Assembly (NCBI GenBank): GCA_963772265.1
Contig: CAVYWS010000010.1
Coordinates: 62,001-126,000, forward strand
Reading direction: 5' to 3'
DNA from: Mayfieldus sp963772265
GTDB taxonomy: Bacteria; Actinomycetota; Thermoleophilia; Solirubrobacterales; 70-9
Length of the DNA: 64,000 nt
Program-made: the position numbers and the translations under genes
In this document: positions 26,709-35,305 of the stretch, piece after piece
Layout of the letters: each line of letters begins with the position of its first letter
Position numbering within the stretch: position 1 is the first letter of the stretch
The notes under the pieces: generated by a model
Seen by the model: the letters and a program-made list of their open reading frames with translations, nothing else
Databases searched by the model: none
Told to the model about the DNA's origin: nothing

Positions 26709-28337
26709 TTATTGCGGTGGATCGGCGTCGGTGGACCCGGCGACGGCAGCACCAAGCTCGCCGGAGGCGACCAGGTCGACCGCGGCCTGCGATCTCGCGG
26801 TCCATGCGCCGGTCGGCCTCGAGGAACGCGACTCGCGAGCGCAACAGCCCGTGGACGGCTCTCGGCGGTCGCCTCGCCTTCTCGATGCCGCGCAGCTCAG
26901 TGCCTGGCAGCTGGCGATCAGGTGTATCGCCGCGATGTTCTGAGCCAGGTCGACGATCGAACGCGCGTCACGGGCGGCAATCGTGCCCATGCTCACCTTG
27001 TCCTGATTGTGCGCCTCGGTGGATCGCGAATGGATGCTCGCCGGAGCCGAAAGGTGCATCGCCTCGGCAGTCATCGCCGAGCAGCACAGCTGCATCCCCT
27101 TGAACCCGTGGTTCAGCCCGGCCTGCGGATCCTCGGGACCGAAGCGCGGGATCAGGTTGGGGGTCAGGCCGACGTTGAACTTCTCGTCCACGAGCAGCTC
27201 GAGTTGGCGGTCCATGAGGTCGCGGGGTTCCCAGCGCGACCATCAGCGAGTCCATCCTGGGTGATGTGGCTGCCGTAGAAATTTCCGCCGCTCTGCGCCC
27301 GCCCGCCTTCGACGTCGAAGAGGGGGTTGTCGTCGGAGGAGTTGATCTCGATCTCGACCCAGCGCTCCAGCCACTCGAGCGTGTCGCGAAGGGCGCCGTT
27401 GACGTGGGGAGCGCAGCGGATCGAGTAGCGATCCTGGACCTGGCGATCCAACTCGAGGAACGCCTGCCCGTCAATCGCCTGGTCGGCGAAGATCGCCTCG
27501 CTGTCCAGGGCAAGCTCGGACTCGGCAAGGATCTCACGGATCATCCGCGCGCTTTCGATCTGGCCCGGGTGCGGCTTGGCCTCGAACAGGAAGGCGTTGA
27601 AGTGCCCGCGATTGCCGAGCAGCGCTTCCGATGCGAGGGCGGTGAGGACATCCGAGGTCCGGGCCAGCCGGATTGAGTCGTGGACCGCGAGGCAGGCAAA
27701 CGCGCTCATGAACGAGGTCCCATTGACCAACCCGAGGCCCTCCTTTGCCTCGAGCTCGAGCGGCTCCAGCCCGAGCTCGCCGAGCGCCTCCTGCGAACTG
27801 AGCTGCCGGCCATCGAGGATGACGTCCACCCGCTCGCCGACGATCAATGAGGCGAGGTACGGAAAGGGGAACCAAATCGCCGCTGGCCCCGCAGGAGCCG
27901 CGCTCGGGAATCTGCGGGAGTGCATCGCTGTTGAGCAGCAGGAGCAGCCGCTCGATCAGCTCCACCCGCACCCCGGAGTTGCCCTTGGCGAGGCAGTTGG
28001 CGCGCAACAGCATCGTCGCCCGGGTCACCTCGGGAGAGGCGATCGGCCCAGTCCCGGCGCCGAGGTGACGGACCACGCTCTTCTGCAGCTGCGCCGCACG
28101 CGCGGCCGACACCTGCCGGTTGGCGCTGTCTCCGAACCCGGTCGTGACGCCGTAGATCGGGACCTCGCGCTCGACCAGGTCACGCCGCAGCCGACTCGCC
28201 GCCTCGACCCGCTCGACCGCCTGCGCCGAGAGAGTGGCCGCCCCTCGGTTTCGGGCGAAGCCGACCACGTCGTCGATCGCAAGCGACTGCCCGTCCAGCT
28301 GCAGGCGGGAGGTCTGCGGGTCGGCGACGACAGCCAT
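26709..28337 (-). CDS. Aromatic amino acid ammonia-lyase (HAL/PAL/TAL family), multiple frameshifts
   Basis: MIO-dependent lyase of about 535 aa. Catalytic tyrosine is in YGVTTGFG (residue 62 from ATG 28337). The MIO-forming Ala-Ser-Gly triad is in CGASGDL. Later blocks VNGTSFMSAF, EAKPHPGQIESARMI, SSDDNPLF and LNHGFKGMQLCCSAM follow in order. At least four frame changes (near 27905, 27235, 27215 and 26895, with another near 26785) break it, all consistent with single-base insertions. The selectivity pair after LQKSVVR is His-Leu, the pair known from tyrosine ammonia-lyases (phenylalanine enzymes have Phe-Leu, histidine enzymes Ser-His). I therefore predict tyrosine to p-coumarate; an aminomutase is an alternative. 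Confidence 0.85.
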
Positions 28338-28515
28338 CACTTAATGATTGCGGTGATCCCGCGGCAATTCAACCTCGTTTGTTGCACCCAGCGGCATGGA
28401 AGCGCTCAAACCAGGGCAAATCCCGCAAGATCGTTGCGCGACCTGCCGAGGGTGGGGCGCCGGAGGCACGGCGCCTGCAGGTCCGTGGCCCGGCGATCCA
28501 GGCCTGGAGATGGAA

Positions 28516-28588
28516 TGGAGCCAGCGGGACTCGAACCCGCGACCTTTCGGATGCAAACCGAACGCTCTTCCAACTGAGCTATGGCCCC
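28516..28588 (-). tRNA. tRNA-Ala (anticodon UGC)
   Basis: The minus strand gives a 73-nt cloverleaf: acceptor GGGGCCA/TGGCTCC, D arm GCTC/GAGC, anticodon stem TTCGG/CCGAA with loop TTTGCAT (anticodon TGC), T arm GCGGG/CCCGC with TTCGAGT, and discriminator A. CCA is not encoded. It lies between the ammonia-lyase and gdh promoters. Confidence 0.96.
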
Positions 28589-28623
28589 TTTCGAGGAGAG
28601 TTTAGGACGGCGCCGGGGGGGGA

Positions 28624-30073
28624 ATGCCAAGAGCGGAAGCAAGCCCGCCAGCTCGGGCACCGTGTGAGAGACTGGCTGCGCAGGAACCGGAGGGACGAGC
28701 TCAGATCGCAACCAAGGCCGAGACAGCCGAGGCTGTTGGGGAGCGCGAGCACCCCGACAAGTCTCCCGAGACCGTCGATCGAAAGGCCGAGGCGGAGGCC
28801 GAGAAGGGCAAGCGGAAGCCAGGGCAGCGGGCCGAGGTCTCCAACCTCGACATCGTCCGCCACTACTTCGACCGCGCCTGCGACCGGCTCGAGCTGCGCG
28901 ACGACCTGCGGACGGTCTTCTGGAGCCCGTACCGCGAGGTGACGGTCCAGATCCCGGTCAAGCTGGCCGACGGCAAGGTCCACGTCTACTCCGGGTACCG
29001 GATCCAGCACAACGGCGCCCGCGGACCCTACAAGGGGGGCGTTCGCTTCCATCCCGAGGTCGACATCGACGAGGTCCGCGCCCTCGCCTCGCTGATGAGC
29101 TGGAAGACCGCGATCGCCGGGGTTCCGTTCGGCGGCGCCAAGGGCGGCGTCAACTGCCAGCCCGCCGATCTGGAGACCGGCCGAGGTCCAGAAGATCGCC
29201 CGCTCGTTCATGGACAAGATCGAGAAGGTCCTCGGGCCGACCCGCGACATCCCGGCTCCCGACGTCAACACCGACGCCCAGGTGATGGCCTGGTTCATGG
29301 ACGAGTACGGGAAGCTCCACGGCCACACCCCGGCGATCTGCACCGGCAAGCCGATCGAGCTCGAGGGATCGCTCGGCCGCGAGGCGGCGACCGGGCGGGG
29401 CTGCGTCTACATGTTCCGCGAGGCCGCCCCCCAACTCGGCCTCAGCCCCGCCGACGTCACCTTCGCGGTCCAGGGATTCGGCAACGTCGGCTCCTGGGCG
29501 GCGCGGATCATGCACCAGCTCGGCTGCCGCATGGTCGCCGTCTCCGACGCCAACGGGGCGATCCACAGCGCTGCCGGGCTCGACCCCGACGAGCTGGTCC
29601 GCTTCATCGACGAGGGCGGCAAGCTGTCCGACTTCGAGGGCGCCGAGGAGATCGACGCCGACGAGCTGGTGACGGTCGACTGCGACGTCCTGATCCCCGC
29701 CGCGCTCGGGGGGATGATCCACGAGGGAAACGCCGATCGACTGCGCTGCAAGATGCTGATCGAGGGCGCGAACTCCCCCACCACCCCGGCCGCCGACACG
29801 ATCCTCAACGAGAAGGGCGTCTACATCATCCCTGACGTGATGGCCAACGCGGGCGGCGTCGTCGTCTCCTACTTCGAGTGGGTCCAGAACCTCCAGCACT
29901 TCCGCTGGGAGGAACGCGAGGTCAACGACAAGCTGAGCACGATCATGCGGCGCGCCTACCGCGAGGTCTCGGCGCGGGCCAAGGAATCGGGGGTGCCGCT
30001 GCGCGAGGCCGGCTTCGAGCTCGGGATCGAGCGGGTCGTGCAGGCCGCCCGTACCCGCGGCTACGTGACCTGA
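28624..30073 (+). CDS. gdhA: Glutamate dehydrogenase (Glu/Leu/Phe/Val family), one frameshift
   Basis: Catalyses interconversion of glutamate and 2-oxoglutarate. The conserved enzyme begins near 28840 (NLDIVRHYFDRACDRL). Substrate-binding GPYKGGVRFHP and the catalytic lysine region GVPFGGAKGGV follow, then the NAD(P) domain VQGFGNVGSWAAR, and it ends IERVVQAARTRGYVT. One extra C near 29178 (natural reading ETAEVQKIARSF) breaks the frame. The assigned ATG 28624 gives an atypical charged extension of about 70 residues rich in Lys, Glu and Ala, which may be real or may reflect another indel; a later start cannot be excluded. It follows tRNA-Ala on the opposite strand and ends before a strong terminator. 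Confidence 0.88.
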
Positions 30074-30175
30074 GCGGCCAGAGCCCGGCCACGAGCCGTG
30101 CCCAGGCATGGACGCCTGTTCTAAATCCCTGCGCAACATGCTCAAGTCCGGCTGCCAGGCACCGATTAGCTTTGT

Positions 30176-30196
30176 ACCGGTCTACGAACCGGATCC
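30176..30196. repeat. Small inverted repeat (CCGGT/ACCGG) in intergenic region
   Basis: TACCGGTCTACGAACCGGATC forms a 5-bp stem with a 6-nt loop about 50 bp before the terminator hairpin. Its role is unknown; it could be part of the 3' processing region of gdhA or a protein-binding site. Confidence 0.3.
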
Positions 30197-30241
30197 GACT
30201 GCCTACACATACTTGCCAGGGAAGGCAAGAACGCCAACAGG

Positions 30242-30268
30242 AAACCCCGCCTAGAGCGGGGTTTTCCT
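30242..30268. terminator. Rho-independent terminator, usable from both strands
   Basis: AAACCCCGC-CTAGA-GCGGGGTTTT: 8-9 bp perfect GC stem, 5-nt loop, T run on the plus strand and A run (T run on minus) on the other side. It lies between the convergent gdhA (plus) and the acidic protein gene (minus) and would terminate both. Confidence 0.9.
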
Positions 30269-30298
30269 GATCAAGCGGGGGTTTTCGCCGAGCGCCCG

Positions 30299-31048
30299 CT
30301 AGTCGTCGAAGTCGAAGTCCTTCGGCGGCTTCTGCTCGAACCACATCTGGTCGTGCTCGGGGGTGTCCTGGAGGAACTCCGGGGTCTCCTCGAGCACGTC
30401 TTCGCCCTCTTCCTCCTCGCCTTCCTCCTCGCCTTCGGCGAACTCCGCCTCGGTCTCCTCGGGCAGCGCCTCCTCACCCTTCTCAGGCAGCGCCTCCTCA
30501 CCCTCCCCCGGCAGCGGCTCGGCGACCTCAGGCGCGGCCGCCTCGGCCGTCTCAGGAGCGTCGAGGGCCTGGTCGAGCTCGTCGGAGAGCGACTGCTCGG
30601 AGAAGAAATCGTCTTCGACCGCGGGCTCCTCGGCCGGCGCCTCCTCGGCCGCGGCAGGCTCTGCCGCCGCGGGCTCTTCGACCGCGGGCTCGCCGCCGAA
30701 GTCGTAGATCTCGGTCGGCTGGTCGCTGATCGCCTCGGGCTCATCGGGGGGCTCCGGAGGCGGATGCTCCTCGGTCTCGGCGCGCACTACCTCCGCCCCG
30801 GCGACCTCGGGCTCCTCGGTCTCGACCGGTCCAGGCAGCGGCTCTTCGTGCTCGGCGGGCGGCTCCTCGACCGCCGGCGCCGGCTCGTCCTCGATCGCGA
30901 CAGCGGTCTCGGCGTCGCCGGAGGGGGCCCCTGGACGTTCGGGAGGGCCGAAGGCCTCGTCCTCGAGCTTGCGCAGGTCGCCCTCGGCAGCCCCGTGCTG
31001 CCGCTTCAGCTCCAGATGTTCGCGGATTGCCTCGTCGAGAATGCCCAT
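30299..31048 (-). CDS. Acidic, low-complexity protein of unknown function
   Basis: 249 aa, not recognised. Residues 1-30 form a well-structured-looking helix (ILDEAIREHLELKRQHGA). Residues 35-205 are an extremely acidic Pro/Glu/Ala region with imperfect repeats (for example GEEALPE twice in a row and EEPAAAEPAAAEEAPAEEP). The C terminus is a distinct conserved-looking block (EFLQDTPEHDQMWFEQ followed by PKDFDFDD). This layout (short N-terminal helix, disordered acidic spacer, C-terminal aromatic/acidic motif) suggests a scaffold or interaction protein rather than an enzyme. TAGTCT about 25 nt upstream of the ATG is a -10 candidate. Monocistronic. Confidence 0.75.
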   Translation of the reverse strand: MGILDEAIREHLELKRQHGAAEGDLRKLEDEAFGPPERPGAPSGDAETAVAIEDEPAPAVEEPPAEHEEPLPGPVETEEPEVAGAEVVRAETEEHPPPEPPDEPEAISDQPTEIYDFGGEPAVEEPAAAEPAAAEEAPAEEPAVEDDFFSEQSLSDELDQALDAPETAEAAAPEVAEPLPGEGEEALPEKGEEALPEETEAEFAEGEEEGEEEEGEDVLEETPEFLQDTPEHDQMWFEQKPPKDFDFDD

Positions 31049-31143
31049 GGTCTCCGCCTCGCTCGCGCTACAGACTAGGCGGTTTGCACGGTGCCGGGCG
31101 GGACACTCCGCCCACTGCCACGCCCCTGCAACCGTGCCTGCAG

Positions 31144-32454
31144 CTAGCGTGGAACGGGCTCTGCGGGACGGCGCCCGGTGGCGCTCGCGGTGCGGTTCTT
31201 GCCCTGCTGCTTGGCCCTGTAGAGCGCCTGGTCGGCGGACTTGATCAGGGACCTGACATCGGGCTGCTGCTCGGGGCTGCCGGAGACCCCGACGCTTGCC
31301 CTGACCGCGATCTCCCCGCCCCCTCCGTCGATCGGGATCCGCATTCGATCGAGCCGCTTGCGGATCCGCTCGGCGACCTCGACCGCTCCACCGATCCTCG
31401 TCTCGGGAAGGGCGATCGCAAACTCCTCGCCCCCGTAGCGAGCCGGCTCGTCGACTTCCCGTGACTCCGACATCAACACCCGGCCCACCTCGCGCAGGAC
31501 CCGGTCGCCGGTCAGATGGCCATGGCTGTCGTTTATCTCCTTGAAGTCGTCGAGATCGAGCATCACCACCGAGAGGGGGCGGTCGAAGCGCTTCGCCCGC
31601 TCGACCTCCTTGGTGAGGATCTGGCGGAAGCGGCGGTGGTTCGAGAGGCCGGTGAGGGCGTCCGTGATCGCTTCCTCCTCGGCGCGCTCGTGCTGGTTGC
31701 GCAGGTCGCGGACGAGGGGGACGATCAGCGCCAGGGCGAGCAGGACAAGAGCGCCGATGATCACCGCGACCAGTGCCTGGCTGCCGGAGATTCCCGAGCC
31801 CCTGGGGCCCAGGAGGGCGGCCCGGATCGGACCGACGGCGTCGGGCAGTGAGACGATTCGCGCCCGGTAGTCGCCGCTGGGAAGGCTCACGTCCGTGGTG
31901 CGCGAATCGGTGCCAGAAAGGTCGAGCCCACCGGCGGCGGCGCCGCCGGTGGCGATCGTCGCACCGCCGCTGGAGACGACGAAGGGGAACCCCGTGTCAC
32001 GGCTGACCTCGTGGGCGAATTCGGTCGCGTCGGTGGTCGAGACGATCATCGTCCCGAGATCGCCGCCCTGGTCCCGGATCTGCAGCTCAACGTCGGCAAC
32101 CGGCTGGCCGCTCGAGAAGGAGGCCAGGGTAGTTGCGCCGTTGCGCACCTCCAGGCGCGTCAAGCCGAGCGTCAGCGCCAGCGATCTGACCAAACGGTCG
32201 AGGGCCGGGCTGGGAGCCGACGCGACCGCGGCGCCGAGCTGCGGATCGTTGGCCGCGAGGCGGGCCTGGCGGCGTGCTTCGCGCAGATCGGTGCGGTACT
32301 GGTTCAGGGTCGGTGTCAGCGCACCGGCCAGACGGGCGTCTGCCTTTCCCGTTCTCGACTGCGACGACAGCGGCACGAAGAAGATCACGATCGCCAGAAC
32401 CGGCACGACCATGATCAACAGAACGGTCAATGTGAGACGCCTACGAAAGCTCAT
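31144..32454 (-). CDS. Membrane-bound diguanylate cyclase (GGDEF)
   Basis: 436 aa. TM helix 8-28, an extracytoplasmic sensor region of about 195 residues, TM helix 227-248, a short coiled segment (NQHERAEEEAITD), then a GGDEF domain. The active-site motif is GGEEF (341-345) with an RxxD product-inhibition site at 332-335, so active and feedback-controlled c-di-GMP synthesis is expected. There is no EAL domain. The sensor region resembles no domain I can name. The frame is intact. Together with the GGDEF/EAL protein at 9-11 kb this gives two c-di-GMP enzymes in the window. Confidence 0.92.
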   Translation of the reverse strand: MSFRRRLTLTVLLIMVVPVLAIVIFFVPLSSQSRTGKADARLAGALTPTLNQYRTDLREARRQARLAANDPQLGAAVASAPSPALDRLVRSLALTLGLTRLEVRNGATTLASFSSGQPVADVELQIRDQGGDLGTMIVSTTDATEFAHEVSRDTGFPFVVSSGGATIATGGAAAGGLDLSGTDSRTTDVSLPSGDYRARIVSLPDAVGPIRAALLGPRGSGISGSQALVAVIIGALVLLALALIVPLVRDLRNQHERAEEEAITDALTGLSNHRRFRQILTKEVERAKRFDRPLSVVMLDLDDFKEINDSHGHLTGDRVLREVGRVLMSESREVDEPARYGGEEFAIALPETRIGGAVEVAERIRKRLDRMRIPIDGGGGEIAVRASVGVSGSPEQQPDVRSLIKSADQALYRAKQQGKNRTASATGRRPAEPVPR

Positions 32455-32518
32455 GCCAAGGAGAGCGTATTCTTGCAGCGGGAGGCGGGCATCATCGGCG
32501 CCCCCTCTCCGTATTTTT

Positions 32519-32591
32519 GGGGCTATAGCTCAGTTGGAAGAGCGCCTGGATCGCACCCAGGAGGTCGCCGGTTCGAGTCCGGCTAGCTCCA
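32519..32591 (+). tRNA. tRNA-Ala (anticodon CGC)
   Basis: 73-nt cloverleaf: acceptor GGGGCTA/TAGCTCC, D arm GCTC/GAGC, anticodon stem CCTGG/CCAGG with loop ATCGCAC (anticodon CGC), T arm GCCGG/CCGGC with TTCGAGT, discriminator A, no encoded CCA. Its last 29 nt are duplicated 78 bp downstream. Confidence 0.95.
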
Positions 32592-32669
32592 TCGGTCGTG
32601 GGGCGTCGCTCAATGCGGCGGGCCACGACCGATTGCGTCTGGTCGCCGGTTCGAGTCCGGCTAGCTCCA
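32563..32669 (+). repeat. 29-bp direct repeat of the tRNA-Ala 3' end, flanking a 10-bp inverted repeat
   Basis: The last 29 nt of tRNA-Ala(CGC) (32563-32591) recur exactly at 32641-32669. Between the copies is a hairpin with a perfect 10-bp stem TCGGTCGTGG (32592-32601) / CCACGACCGA (32623-32632). Duplication of a tRNA 3' end is the usual att-site signature of site-specific integration, but only about 50 bp lie between the copies, so this looks like a scar, a partial tRNA duplication or an assembly artefact. Confidence 0.85.
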
Positions 32670-32699
32670 CTCGGGCCGCGGGGGATGCGGGGTCCGGGC

Positions 32700-33956
32700 T
32701 CACGGCCGCTGAGACCCCGGCGGGCTCAGGTCGCGACCCTCGCCACGCCGCACGGCGGCGATCGTCGCCGCGCGAGAGGAATGCAAAGGCCGCGCAGATG
32801 ATCCAGGCGGCTGCGAAGGCGTCGTTCTCGGCCAGCAGGCCGACCAGCAGCGGCCCGGTCACCGCTCCGGCGAACAGGCCGGACATCATCACGCCGACGG
32901 CCCACGCGGGGGCCTCGGGGCTGCGCTGCACGACGGCCAGGGTCAGCGCTCCGGGCCAGGCCCAGCCGACGCTGCCGGCGAGCAGCGCCGCGAAGACGAT
33001 CACCGCCGGCTCCCCGACGATCAGCAACAGGTAACCCGCCATGCTCAGGGCCAGCATGGCCGGCAGCGGCCGCAGCGCGTTCTGCCCGGCCCGGTCGGCG
33101 ATCGCCCCGAGGCCGATCCTGCTCACCGTCGCCGCCAGGCTGACCGCCCCGAGCAGCAGCCCCGCCGCGCCCTCGGCGAGGCCATGTTCGACCGAATAGG
33201 TGACGAGGAAGGAGACGAAGCCGACCCCGGCGGCGCTGGCCAGCATCGCGGCAACGGCGAGGGCATGGACGCTGCTCAAGCCGCGCGTGTGGACCTCGCG
33301 TACCGCCCGCGGCATCGAATCGGAGACCGGCGTCGCGGCGGCAGCGGCGATCGCCAGCAGCGCCACCCCGGCGTAGGCCCAGCGCCAGCCGATCGGGATC
33401 GCGATCGCCGGCAACGCCAGGCCGGCCAGCAGCGCCCCCAGCGAAGCGCCGGATTGCTGCGCTCCGAAGGCGAGGCCCTGGCGATGCCCCGCCACCTCGC
33501 GCTTGAGCATCGCGCTCACCGCCGGGCCGGTGATCGCGTTCCCGACCCCCGCGGCAAGCAGCAGCGCGATCAGCCCCGCGGCCGAGCCCGCCAGAAGCGC
33601 AATCCCGAGGCAGGAGACGACGGTCAAGGTGACGCCGAGGCGAATCGCCGCCGTCGCGCCGATCCTCTCCACGAGGTGCCCGCCGGGGATCGAGGCGATC
33701 GCGCAGACGACATAGAAGATCGCCACGGCGAGGCCGAGGGTCGAATCGCCGAAGGCGAAATCGGTGCGAATGCGGGGCGCCATGCTGGCGGTGAGAAATC
33801 CCGGCAGGACACCCGAGACGATGACCGCGGTCCCAGCCGCGAGTGACCGCCGGCCGCGCCCGCCGAGAGGGCTGGGAGCTGTGGTGAGGGCAGGCTCGGC
33901 GATGGCTGGATCCGGATGCGGTGGCTAGGCGACGTCCGGAGCTCGCATCGGAGCAC
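32700..33956 (-). CDS. Major facilitator superfamily transporter, frameshifted at both ends
   Basis: 12-TM MFS permease. TM-rich sequence runs from GTAVIVSGVLPGFL (near 33830) to AAAWIICAAFAFLS (near 32785). The typical MFS loop between TM2 and TM3 appears as GGHLVERIGATAAIRLG, and the central loop follows TPVSDS. As written the frame runs on into tRNA-Ala and yields the telltale antisense-tRNA peptide ELAGLEPAT twice, which is not natural. A +1 correction near 32775 gives a sensible C terminus and a stop at 32700-32702. Upstream of ATG 33783 the first TM helix is coding but has no start in frame; a GTG at 33956 works with another indel. Divergent from pobA, so aromatic acid uptake is plausible but unproven. 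Confidence 0.75.
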
Positions 33957-33977
33957 GGATACCCTCCGGAAGCGTAA

Positions 33978-33996
33978 AGATAAGACAATCTGATCT
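33978..33996. promoter_or_regulatory. Candidate operator between MFS and pobA genes
   Basis: AGATAAGACAATCT (33978-33991) is an inverted repeat (AGAT/ATCT, 6-bp spacer) followed by TGATCTGATC, in an AT-rich patch just upstream of the pobA ribosome binding site and in the divergent MFS-pobA promoter region. TAAGACAA and TGATCT recur before the PaaK-like gene at 35228-35247, suggesting a shared regulator. Confidence 0.4.
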
Positions 33997-34013
33997 GATC
34001 AAGGAGGAGAGGA

Positions 34014-35223
34014 TTGGCCGCACAGACCGCCGATCGCACCCAGGTCGGAATCGTCGGCGCCGGGCCGGCCGGGCTCGTGCTCGGGCGGCTGCTGGACCTG
34101 CAGGGCATCGACTCGGTGATCATCGAGGCGCGTGACCGGCCCTATATAGAGAAGCGGGTGCGGGCCGGAGTGCTCGAACAGGGCACCGTCGACCTGATGA
34201 TCGAGATGGGGGTCGGAGATCGGATGGTCGAGCAGGGCCTCGTCCATCACGGCATCCACCTGCGCTTCGAGCGCCGCGACCACCACATCGCCTTCGACGA
34301 GCTCACCGGCGGGCGCGGGATCACGATCTACGGCCAGCAGGAGGTCGTCAAGGACCTGATCGCCGCCCGCCTCGACGGCGGCGGGCCCCTGATCTTCGAG
34401 GTCTCCGAGGTCGAATTGGACGACCTCGAGACCGACCGGCCCCGGATCCGCTACAGCCACCAGGGGGAGGCGCGGGAGCTGCGCTGCGACTTCGTCGCCG
34501 GCTGCGATGGCTTTCACGGGGTCTGCCGCGACGCCGTCCCGAAGGGAGCGCTGAGCTTCAAGACCCGCGACTACCCCTTCGCTTGGTTCGGCGTCCTCGC
34601 CGCAGGCCCCGCCCTCCACCGAGGAGTTGATCTATTGCGCGAGCGAGCGGGGCTTCGCCCTGCACAGCATGCGCTCGCCGGAGCTCAGCCGGCTCTACTT
34701 CCAGTGCGATCCCGACGACGACGTCGACAACTGGTCGGACGCCCAGATCTGGGAGGAGCTACACACCCGGCTCGAACGCGAGGACGACTGGTCGCTGACC
34801 GAGGGGCCGTTGATCGAGAAGGGCATCACACCGATGCGCAGCTTCGTCAGCGAGCCGATGCAGTACGGCCGCCTCTACCTGGCCGGCGACGCCGTGCATA
34901 TCGTGCCCCCGACCGGGGCCAAGGGCCTCAACCTGGCGGTCGCCGACGTCCGGGTGCTCGCCGAGGCTCTGGCCCGCTGGTTCGAGTCCGGCGACGAGGC
35001 GCCGCTGGAGTCCTACTCGGACAGCTGCCTGCGACGCGTCTGGCGCACCCAGCACTTCTCCTGGTGGATGACCTGGATGCTGCACCGGTTTCCCGATGAC
35101 GAGGACGGCTTCCAGGCGCGTCTGTCCCGCGCCCAGCTCGAATACGTCTGCTCCTCCGAGGCGGCGGCGGCGACCCTGGCCGAGAACTACGTCGGCCTGC
35201 GGCATCTGGGGACGGCGGTTTGA
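34014..35223 (+). CDS. pobA: 4-hydroxybenzoate 3-monooxygenase PobA, one frameshift
   Basis: FAD-dependent hydroxylase converting 4-hydroxybenzoate to protocatechuate with NAD(P)H and O2. FAD motif GAGPAG is at residues 15-20; the PobA segment RVRAGVLEQGTVDLM, the DG motif CDGFHGVCRDAVP and the GDAVHIVPPTGAKGLNLAV block are all diagnostic. One inserted G near 34607 breaks the frame (natural reading AAPPSTEELIY). About 402 aa after correction, normal size. TTG start 34014 has an excellent AAGGAGGAG 6 nt upstream. Produces the substrate of the PcaHG dioxygenase encoded 4 kb downstream. Confidence 0.93.
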
Positions 35224-35233
35224 GACTTAAGAC

Positions 35234-35251
35234 AAATAGTTTGATCTATTT
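35234..35251. promoter_or_regulatory. Inverted repeat AAATAG-N6-CTATTT upstream of the PaaK-like gene
   Basis: A perfect 6-bp inverted repeat with TTTGAT spacer lies 4 bp upstream of a TATGAT -10 candidate (35256-35261). It is well placed to act as a repressor site for the PaaK-like/GntR/pca run; the GntR regulator encoded at 36.6 kb is the obvious candidate. Confidence 0.45.
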
Positions 35252-35305
35252 GCACTATGATCGCCGCAGAGAGGGGTTTGGCAGTCGCAAGCCACGATCT
35301 CCTCT

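Noticed and set aside
26709..28337. Assignment of the ammonia-lyase as histidine ammonia-lyase (hutH)
   Set aside because: No other hut genes are nearby and the selectivity residues are His-Leu, not Ser-His; kept as an aromatic amino acid ammonia-lyase.
32530..32670. Minus-strand coding extension of the MFS gene across tRNA-Ala giving two copies of an ELAGLEPAT peptide
   Set aside because: This peptide is the well-known antisense translation of a tRNA T arm; the open frame is an artefact of a lost stop or frameshift in the MFS gene.
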